A DNA stretch of 64,000 nt, from assembly GCA_023131975.1 (NCBI GenBank), contig JAGLYV010000029.1:1-64000 (forward strand). The letters run 5' to 3'. The notes beneath the pieces are model-generated. The model was not told the origin of the DNA. It made no database searches and saw nothing but the letters and a program-made list of their open reading frames with translations. Position 1 is the first letter of the stretch, and each line of letters opens with the position of its first letter. The stretch is from Candidatus Krumholzibacteriia bacterium (GTDB taxonomy: Bacteria; Krumholzibacteriota; Krumholzibacteriia; Krumholzibacteriales; Krumholzibacteriaceae). The position numbers were made by a program, and so were the translations under genes. Positions 57,000 through 64,000 of the stretch are shown in pieces.

Positions 57000-58067
57000 A
57001 TGGAAGCAACAGACAACAGATCGAGGACCGCGCAGATACTTCTCACCTTCGCGTCGTTCGTGGTGGTCGTGGCGGGAATAAAAGCCGCTGCCGCCATCGT
57101 CGTACCCTTTCTGCTTGCCCTCTTCATATCTATAGTATGCTCTTCGCCTCTTTTCTGGCTCAAGGGCAGGGGGCTGTCGACCTGGCTGGCCATTCTGATC
57201 GTGATACTCGGAATAATTCTGGCTGGCTATATAATCGCTGCCCTTCTCGGTTCGTCGATAGACGATTTCTCGAAAAACCTGCCAGCATACTCTACGAAGC
57301 TCAACGAGCAGTATGTAGGAATGATCTCCTGGCTGGAGTCGCGCGGCATTGACATGTCGAGATTCGAGCTGGTGGAGGTGATGGATCCCGACAAGGCGAT
57401 GCAACTGGTCGCGATGCTTTTCAACGGACTCGGAGATGTGCTGGCGAACGGCCTGCTGATCCTCCTCACAGTCATATTCATCCTTATGGAAGCTTCCGGT
57501 TTTCCGGGTAAGCTTAAGGCGATCTTCCGCGACCCGGACAGGTCGCTGGCACAGATAGGCAGGATGACAGAGAACGTTAAACATTATCTGGCGATCAAGA
57601 CCCTGATAAGCCTCGTGACGGGGCTTCTTGTGGCTGTTTTTCTTTTCATCATGCGGATAGACTATCCCCTTCTCTGGGGACTGCTTGCGTTTCTTCTGAA
57701 CTATGTCCCAAACATCGGTTCGATAATCGCGGCACTTCCAGCCATACTTCAGGCGCTGATCCAGTTCGGTCCGGGAAGGGCCCTCGGAGTGGCGGCCGGG
57801 TATGTAGTGATAAATATGTTGATCGGAAATTTCATCGAACCCCGATTTATGGGGAAAGGTCTGGGTCTGTCCACTCTGGTAGTTTTTCTTTCCCTTATCT
57901 TCTGGGGGTGGGTCCTCGGGCCGGTGGGTATGTTGCTTTCCGTCGTGCTGACTGTTACGGTGAAGATCGGTCTGGAAAGCCGTGAGGATACACGGTGGAT
58001 GGCGATCCTGCTCGGATCGGGAGTGCCGGGCAAGACGGAAACAGCCCGGGAGGAGCCCGGCCGGTGA
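57000..58067 (+). CDS. AI-2E family transporter (PerM/YdiK-like)
   Basis: Multi-TM; LLWGLLAFLLNYVPNIGSIIAALPAIL; GNFIEPRFMGKGLGLSTLVVFLSLIFWGWVLGPVGMLLSVVLT. Confidence 0.92.
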   Translation: MEATDNRSRTAQILLTFASFVVVVAGIKAAAAIVVPFLLALFISIVCSSPLFWLKGRGLSTWLAILIVILGIILAGYIIAALLGSSIDDFSKNLPAYSTKLNEQYVGMISWLESRGIDMSRFELVEVMDPDKAMQLVAMLFNGLGDVLANGLLILLTVIFILMEASGFPGKLKAIFRDPDRSLAQIGRMTENVKHYLAIKTLISLVTGLLVAVFLFIMRIDYPLLWGLLAFLLNYVPNIGSIIAALPAILQALIQFGPGRALGVAAGYVVINMLIGNFIEPRFMGKGLGLSTLVVFLSLIFWGWVLGPVGMLLSVVLTVTVKIGLESREDTRWMAILLGSGVPGKTETAREEPGR

Positions 58068-58137
58068 TGTGAAAGGCCCGTCTGTCCAGCCGGACCTGAG
58101 GTTTTTTTTGTGTTGATCGCGGGCCGTTCCTGACGGG

Positions 58138-59160
58138 TCAGCCCTGTTCCCTCAGAATAGCCCTTGCTCTGCCTACCACCGCTTTTGTCGCGGGGAATTC
58201 CCCGCATTCATCGAGTCCCTCTTCGAGAAGGTTCAGGCCGTTTGGAATGGAATCGAGAAAATGTTTCTTCCCCATCTTTGTTCCCAGCCTGACGAACGCG
58301 GCAAGAGCCTGCATATTTCTCTGGATGCCGGCGTGGAGAAAATCGTCATAGTACATTTCGAATCCGGGAGACACCTCAACGCCCGCTTCGTCGAGTCTGT
58401 AATAAAGTTCCATCAGCAGTGTCCTTCTCGTGCCGGGGAGTATCGGATGGTAGGGGTCTTTGAGAAAGGAGACAGTATCGTAGAGCCCCGGTCCCTTGTG
58501 AGCGCTCTGAAAATCGATCAGCCTGAACCTGCCGTCCTTGAGGACGATGTTCCTGCTCTGAAAATCGCGGTGCATGAAGACAGGTGGAAGAGAGGCCAGC
58601 CGATCGGCCAGCAGTTCGCATTCTTCCCTCCATCCGGGTGGAGGTGTCATATCACAGTATCCGTTGATGAATTCCACGGCAAAATATTCTGTCTCTCCGA
58701 GGAGTACGTCGCGGTCGAACGTGGCGATCCGTGGATGACCAGATTCCTGCATCGCGGACGTGACACTTGTCTGAAGTTCGAACAGGATGTCTATACCTTC
58801 TCTGTAGAACGACAATTCCTCGTCCGGACCAGCTTTTTCGAGCATCGATTCGAGGCTGTCAGGACCCAGGTCTTCCATCAGCAGGATTCCCTTGCGGTTG
58901 TCGGAGATATAGAATTCCGGTACGCCGATATTGTTTTCCCGAAGGAAGTTTCCTACCTCCAGGTAGTTTTCAAATTCTTCTCCTCCCCCCGGTTGGAAGA
59001 GCGCGACGATCGACCGTTCCCCGTCCTCCAGTCTGGCGAAAAATCTCAGGGAACCACCAGTCAGCAGCGTCACCTGGGATTTCATGGGGAAGGCCCCCCC
59101 GGGGAAGGTATCCGTAAGTTCGATTGCCGATTCTATCAACGGGATGAGATTGGGATCCAA
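58138..59160 (-). CDS. amgK: Aminoglycoside phosphotransferase-fold kinase, AmgK-like
   Basis: FMHRDFQSRNIVLKDGRFRLIDFQSAHKGPGLYDTVSFLKDPY; adjacent to murU-like gene. Confidence 0.75.
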   Translation of the reverse strand: MDPNLIPLIESAIELTDTFPGGAFPMKSQVTLLTGGSLRFFARLEDGERSIVALFQPGGGEEFENYLEVGNFLRENNIGVPEFYISDNRKGILLMEDLGPDSLESMLEKAGPDEELSFYREGIDILFELQTSVTSAMQESGHPRIATFDRDVLLGETEYFAVEFINGYCDMTPPPGWREECELLADRLASLPPVFMHRDFQSRNIVLKDGRFRLIDFQSAHKGPGLYDTVSFLKDPYHPILPGTRRTLLMELYYRLDEAGVEVSPGFEMYYDDFLHAGIQRNMQALAAFVRLGTKMGKKHFLDSIPNGLNLLEEGLDECGEFPATKAVVGRARAILREQG

Positions 59161-59161
59161 A

Positions 59162-60145
59162 CTATTCTCCTTCGATCATTCCATCCGGGTATATTATCGA
59201 TCTAATGCATTCCGTTCCAGAATCCACGACAGTATCATCCAATATCACGCAGTCTTCAAGCACGGTGTTGCTTTTGACGACAGAATTTTTCCCGATAGAC
59301 AGGAATCCCTTCCATCGCGTATCAGGAGCTATGTCTGTGCCTTTTCCCGCGAACAGTGACATAGAGGCTGCCGGGATCGAAGGTGTGAATCTTTCTCCAC
59401 CCACAAGTATGCGCCTGTGCAGATCCAGCAGCAGGGATGGCGTGCCGGCTTCCGCCCAGGCGACAGGGGTTCTATCCTGCAGGATGGCTGCTCCTTCGCT
59501 TGCCCTGAAGCCGATGACCGAACCGGGATCTGCGGATGCCATTTCAAGGAGAATCTCGATGAGTCCAGCCTTTTCACCACGGGGGAAATAGTTGAATGCC
59601 CCGGGAGAGATGATGGCCAGGCCGGTATAACCTGCGCGCGCAGTTCCTTTCGCGTCATCCCGCGGATCGCCTCCTATCGAGACAAGGTGCCCATCAGGAT
59701 CTGTGACGACCTGCGGGGGAGGGTGTATGACATTTGTCCCCGCGTCCAGGAGGATCATGGTGAACAGGGCTCCCGAATCAATATGTGCCTCTATCGCGGG
59801 GCCGTAGCTGATATCTGTGAGTATGTCTCCATTATGCAGCAGGACCAGGTCGGTCTCACGGCACGAGTCAGCCATATTTCCGATTCCACCCCCCGTATCG
59901 AGCAGGATCTTTTCCCTGTGGAAGGTGACCGGCAGGTCTTCGTGTTCGGCATACGACTCTATCTTTTCAGGAAGATGATGGATATTGGAATGAATATGGC
60001 CGGCTCCTTCTCTCACCAGCTTATCCGCGATCAGACCGAAGAGAGGGCGCCCCAGCACGGGAACGAGCGGCTTCGGTAGAAAGGAGGACAATTTACCCAT
60101 CCTCGTGCCCAGCCCTGCCGCCAGTATCATTCCCGTCATCTTCAT
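59162..60145 (-). CDS. murU: Sugar-phosphate nucleotidyltransferase, MurU-like
   Basis: GMILAAGLGTRMGKLSSFLPKPLVPVLGRPLF; VLLHNGDILTDI. Confidence 0.75.
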   Translation of the reverse strand: MKMTGMILAAGLGTRMGKLSSFLPKPLVPVLGRPLFGLIADKLVREGAGHIHSNIHHLPEKIESYAEHEDLPVTFHREKILLDTGGGIGNMADSCRETDLVLLHNGDILTDISYGPAIEAHIDSGALFTMILLDAGTNVIHPPPQVVTDPDGHLVSIGGDPRDDAKGTARAGYTGLAIISPGAFNYFPRGEKAGLIEILLEMASADPGSVIGFRASEGAAILQDRTPVAWAEAGTPSLLLDLHRRILVGGERFTPSIPAASMSLFAGKGTDIAPDTRWKGFLSIGKNSVVKSNTVLEDCVILDDTVVDSGTECIRSIIYPDGMIEGE

Positions 60146-60171
60146 TCAATGCTCCCCGGTCCGTGGCCGGT

Positions 60172-61395
60172 TTAATACAGAAGGAAGGGAGACCTTGTCT
60201 TTATGAATCTTTCCTCGTCATCGCTCCAGCGATCGAAAAGGGTACCCAGGCCCCCTGGCAGACCGGATGGCTCGTTCATCTCGATATATTCGTCATGTCG
60301 GTTTTTTATTCCTGACGCCGCATCGACTGTTTCCCTGAGTTGGGGCCCTCCCGAGAGAATGTCTATCGGCATGTGGATCTCGTCATATTCGTACGGTGGG
60401 TCGAGCCATTCGAAGTTGTCCGGGTAGAGCCGGGCGATCGTCTGGATAAGTACCGCCGCCGCCCTGACAGGTCGGAATGCTTTCCGGTCCGTCACATGTA
60501 TCTGGACCCCTCCGCACAATTGTTTTTCGTACTTGTCCCAGGCCGGCGTGAATTCCAGGGGGCGGAATACGGCTCCATCGATTCCGCTCTCCGACAGGGC
60601 TCCTGCCAGATTCTTCCCGTCGATCCATGGCGCTCCGAGGATCTCAAAAGGCCTGGTCGTACCCCGGCCCTCGGAGATGTTCGTCGCCTCCAAGAATACC
60701 ATTCCCGGGTAGACGGTACTTGTATCGGGGGTCGGCATGTTCGGCGAGGGAAGTACCCAGGGCTGCCCGGTGTCATCCCAGGACATATCCCTGTCCCAAC
60801 CTTCCATCTTTACGATCTCGAGATCGCATCCGAGATTTTCGGTCGTGTTTATCATCGAGAGGATCTCTCCGATCGTCATGCCGTGCCGCAGGAGTAGAGG
60901 GAACAGGCCGACGAAAGACCGGTACTCATCTTCGAGTATCTGACCCTCCACAATCGTTCCGCCGAGAGGGTTCGGCCTGTCAGCTACCATTACAGAGATT
61001 CCCAGTCTCGCGCATTCTTTCATCATCAACGCGGCGGTCCATATATAGGTGTATGGCCTCGCGCCGATATCGGGCAGGTCTATCAAGACGGTGTCCAGGC
61101 CGGCAAGCATTTCCGGTGTGGGGACGCGTGTCTTTCCGTAGAGCGAATGGACCGGGACGGAGGCTTTTGGATGGGTGTATCCTTCCCACTCGATCATGTT
61201 CGCCTGCGTGTCTCCCTTCAGGCCATGCTGGGGGCCGAAGAGACAGACGAGGCTGACGTCGTTTTCAAGGCAGCGATCTATGATGTGAGCGAGGTCATGG
61301 CAGACAGAGGCCGGGTTCGAGAGAAGGCTCGTCTTTTTTCCTTTCAGCCGTAGAAATCCTTCCGAGGTCAGGATATCGCATCCCGTCTTTACCAA
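60172..61395 (-). CDS. namZ: DUF1343 protein (NamZ-like exo-N-acetylmuramidase)
   Basis: SLLSNPASVCHDLAHIIDRC, LFGPQHGLKGDTQANM, VLIDLPDIGARPYTYIWTAALMMKEC, VADRPNPLGG. Confidence 0.88.
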   Translation of the reverse strand: MVKTGCDILTSEGFLRLKGKKTSLLSNPASVCHDLAHIIDRCLENDVSLVCLFGPQHGLKGDTQANMIEWEGYTHPKASVPVHSLYGKTRVPTPEMLAGLDTVLIDLPDIGARPYTYIWTAALMMKECARLGISVMVADRPNPLGGTIVEGQILEDEYRSFVGLFPLLLRHGMTIGEILSMINTTENLGCDLEIVKMEGWDRDMSWDDTGQPWVLPSPNMPTPDTSTVYPGMVFLEATNISEGRGTTRPFEILGAPWIDGKNLAGALSESGIDGAVFRPLEFTPAWDKYEKQLCGGVQIHVTDRKAFRPVRAAAVLIQTIARLYPDNFEWLDPPYEYDEIHMPIDILSGGPQLRETVDAASGIKNRHDEYIEMNEPSGLPGGLGTLFDRWSDDEERFIKTRSPFLLY

Positions 61396-61410
61396 TATAG
61401 ACTCTCCTCG

Positions 61411-61450
61411 ATAAAACGGCGGACCGGAACCGCGGTTCCAGCCCGCCGGA
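61411..61450 (-). terminator. Rho-independent-like terminator downstream of the Ig-like lipoprotein gene
   Basis: Minus strand CCGGCGGGCTGGAACCGCGGTTCCGGTCCGCCGTTTTAT; contains palindrome GGAACCGCGGTTCC. Confidence 0.65.
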
Positions 61451-61470
61451 TGATTCAGGTTCTGTATCTT

Positions 61471-63216
61471 TTATTTATCGGCTCCTACAGCCATAAAGGT
61501 CCAGTATACAACTGATATGGTGCGATTTCCAAACGTATATTCATCGTCCACCTCTGTCATCATAACAGGGCCGACTCCCTCGGCCAGATACATTATCTGG
61601 TGGACCTCGTCCGTACCGCTCAGGACCCCGCCTTCGTACATCTGGACCGTGATCCGAAGATGATGGACGTAGCATTCACGGAAGACACCTTCCATGTAGG
61701 GGGCGCTGACCGTCACTGTCCTCGATTCGATCTCACATGTGCCAGAGATCGACAGGACCACCTGCTCTCCGACAGTCATAGTGGCGGATACCGGCCAGGA
61801 TTCTCCCGCATGGTCGGGAACGGGAAGCTTGACATATGGCATCGGGTCGTCCCAGACCATGGTCCCTGCCATGACTCCTTCGTTGTATTCGGCCCTGCCG
61901 ACATGGTAAACGGTATTACCGGTGAGTCTGAGAAATGTCTTTTCCTCGATTGTTCCATCGTAGCGCTGAATAAATTCCTCGAAATCTCCCGTGGGCATAT
62001 TGAAGTTCATCAGCCGTCTCAATACATCGAACTCCGGCCCAATGGATGCTTTCGATGTGGATACGGGGGGAAGATGTTCCTCACCGTAGTACCATGTGTA
62101 GTAATACTCGATCGGGTAATATGAGGTCTCTCCAGCCGTGGAGAAGTAATAGTGAGTGGGGTCGGGGTCGATGAGGTTGCCTGCCATGTCGGTGGCGCCT
62201 TCGAAATAGACCCAGTAGGTACATCCGGGGAGGAGGCTGTTATTAAGTGAGATATCCAGGACTGTATAATTTTCGCTCCAGTCCGGTTCACCCGCGAATA
62301 GATAGTAGATCCTCGCGTCCACATTTTCCTCGGGCATGTACATGTCCGGTTCCATCGATTCGCTGAAAGTAAGATTAATGGTCTCCAGCCCGATCGATAC
62401 TCCGGTCTCGCGGTTCGATGGCGCGGCGCTGGCCAGGTATGGCCTTACATCGTCGGTCATCGTGGTAAACGAGAAATTGTACGGCGCCGCAAGATTGTTT
62501 CCTGACAGGTCCGCGATGCCGGTAGTCAGCTCTATGTTCACTACAGTCTCAGGCGGGAACGGGGTGTGATAGATGAAGACAGAGTTGCCCTCATAGGTGA
62601 AATATCCCTCGTCCGGCAGCGGAGTGATCACCATGTAATATTCCACATCCCAGCCGTGGAACTGATGGATCGGCTCGCTGAAGATGATCTCCAGTGCTTC
62701 GCCGGGATCGATCCCTGTCGCGGTGTTCGCCGGGGATACAGATACGACCGTGGGAGGAGTCATGTCTACATCGAGAGTCGTAGTGAATGAAAGAGAGAAA
62801 TCGTTCCCCATCGTGTTGGCGGCCAGGTCCTCGGCGTCACCACCGACCACGACATTGTAGGTCGTGTTGGCGGTAAGAAGATAAGTCGCCGCGAAAAACA
62901 GGGTATCACTGGCATCGCTCCAATAGTAATCAAAGGAGGAAGATCCGCTCCCGCTGATGTTGTTTTCGACCGATTCCTCGTCCATCGGCTCGCTGAAGGC
63001 GATCCAGAACGGGCCGGTCCTTGATACGTTAGTAGCTGCATCGGCGGGATATGTTCCGACGACCGTCGGCGCTGTCTTGTCCGGATCCGGACCGCTGCTG
63101 TCGTCATCCGAACCGAAACATCCGGTCAACGAGATTGTGAAAAACAATGAAAGGACAATAACGGTACGGGATAGAAATCGTACGCTCATTACACGCCTCC
63201 TGCCTGAATCTGACAA
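61471..63216 (-). CDS. Lipoprotein with tandem SbsA/Big_5-type Ig-like domains
   Basis: SLTGCFGSDDD lipobox; three repeats like TAPTVVGTYPADAATNVSRTGPFWIAFSEPMDEESV; likely start 63189. Confidence 0.82.
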   Translation of the reverse strand: MSDSGRRRVMSVRFLSRTVIVLSLFFTISLTGCFGSDDDSSGPDPDKTAPTVVGTYPADAATNVSRTGPFWIAFSEPMDEESVENNISGSGSSSFDYYWSDASDTLFFAATYLLTANTTYNVVVGGDAEDLAANTMGNDFSLSFTTTLDVDMTPPTVVSVSPANTATGIDPGEALEIIFSEPIHQFHGWDVEYYMVITPLPDEGYFTYEGNSVFIYHTPFPPETVVNIELTTGIADLSGNNLAAPYNFSFTTMTDDVRPYLASAAPSNRETGVSIGLETINLTFSESMEPDMYMPEENVDARIYYLFAGEPDWSENYTVLDISLNNSLLPGCTYWVYFEGATDMAGNLIDPDPTHYYFSTAGETSYYPIEYYYTWYYGEEHLPPVSTSKASIGPEFDVLRRLMNFNMPTGDFEEFIQRYDGTIEEKTFLRLTGNTVYHVGRAEYNEGVMAGTMVWDDPMPYVKLPVPDHAGESWPVSATMTVGEQVVLSISGTCEIESRTVTVSAPYMEGVFRECYVHHLRITVQMYEGGVLSGTDEVHQIMYLAEGVGPVMMTEVDDEYTFGNRTISVVYWTFMAVGADK

Positions 63217-63365
63217 AAAAACAACCGGAATTCACACCTTTCCATTCCTTTTCCCTCGAAGATTCAATTTTTGTTCCGTTTTAGACCTTTCGTCAAGGAT
63301 ATTCTCGTCGCTTTTTCGGCATTCTTCAGGGGCTTCGGGGTGGGGAAAGATGAAGTACATCCATC

Positions 63366-63407
63366 GATTGACCCGTGGATGTTCAGGATTGACTCGTGGA
63401 TATCCAG
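63366..63407. repeat. 2 x 21-bp tandem duplication
   Basis: gattgacccgtggatgttcag / gattgactcgtggatatccag, 18/21 identical. Confidence 0.85.
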
Positions 63408-63482
63408 TTTTTCCTTTTCCTGCAGCCGTAGATTGCTATAATGAACCAAAATGCAGGCGGGCGTTTTCAAGGATGGTACAGA

Positions 63483-64000
63483 ATGCGAAATAGCAAACGG
63501 ATGTGGATATCTGTCTCGATGATACTGACAGTGGTGCTGGCTGCCATGTTCCTTTCCTGTTCCGAAGTGTGGAAGAAGACAAGGAGTGGAGGAACGATCA
63601 TCATCGGGGAGACGAGCGATTATGAATCGCTGAACCCGATGCAGACCACGGACGCTCATGCCCGTGACATTTACAATCAGCTGTTTCTTCTGTTGATGGA
63701 CGAGAATCCGGACCTGCTTACATTCTCTCCAAGGCTGGCTGAATCGTACGAGTTCTCCGGGGACAGGAAGAAACTGACATTCCATCTGAGGAAGGATGCG
63801 TCATGGAGCGACGGGGTCGGAATCACCTCGCGCGACGTGCTTGCCACCTTCAGTGTGCAGAAAGATACGACAGTGGTGTGGGCCAGCATTCACCTCAAGG
63901 ACCATATCGACAGCGTCACGGCACCGGACGACTATACGGTGGTCTATCATTTCAATCATGTCTATCCCTACCAGGTGATGGACGCGGTGGATGGCCCGAT
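63483..64000 (+). CDS. Family 5 extracellular solute-binding lipoprotein, truncated by the window end
   Basis: MRNSKRMWISVSMILTVVLAAMFLSCSEVWKKTRSGGTIIIGETSDYESLNPMQTT...LTFHLRKDASWSDGVGITSRDVLATF; open to window end. Confidence 0.85.
   Translation, partial: MRNSKRMWISVSMILTVVLAAMFLSCSEVWKKTRSGGTIIIGETSDYESLNPMQTTDAHARDIYNQLFLLLMDENPDLLTFSPRLAESYEFSGDRKKLTFHLRKDASWSDGVGITSRDVLATFSVQKDTTVVWASIHLKDHIDSVTAPDDYTVVYHFNHVYPYQVMDAVDGP

Noticed and set aside
1-64000. CRISPR array, prophage, transposon or integron
   Set aside because: No regular spacer-repeat arrays, no Cas, integrase, transposase or phage structural proteins recognised on either strand.

Overview
This 64 kb window is a dense, GC-rich bacterial chromosomal segment, probably from an anaerobic FCB-like lineage (inferred from a FlgD-like C-terminal domain and a PorV-like protein). 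No transposase, integrase, phage, CRISPR or rRNA gene was recognised. Main blocks: (i) an ORP/Mrp-like operon with NifX-domain, DUF5320-like and ferredoxin-MinD proteins (0.8-5.3 kb); (ii) housekeeping genes (PLP lyase, ApbE, Pgi, FtcD, RmuC, MFS, acyltransferase; 5.3-16.5 kb); (iii) a 2673-aa modular surface protein coupled to a PorV-like/TPR protein and to a SpoIIE / HATPase-STAS / histidine kinase / sensor-domain operon (16.8-31.7 kb); (iv) a Mo/W island (34.6-49.6 kb): thiS/thiF, an aldehyde:ferredoxin oxidoreductase (AOR) split over two polypeptides that are each fused to HydABC/NuoEFG-type modules, a tungstate/molybdate ABC transporter, a ModE-like regulator, and moeA, moaA, moaC, MOSC and mogA genes; (v) accessory genes, including a SelW-like selenoprotein missed by the ORF track because it has an in-frame UGA followed by a SECIS-like hairpin (53736..53960); (vi) a namZ-murU-amgK-like peptidoglycan recycling cluster (58.1-61.4 kb). 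Best candidates for something new are the split AOR-diaphorase fusion with its ModE-type palindrome, the hidden selenoprotein, and the giant surface protein/partner-switch operon. All family calls are from reading the sequence and recalled motifs; no database search was run.
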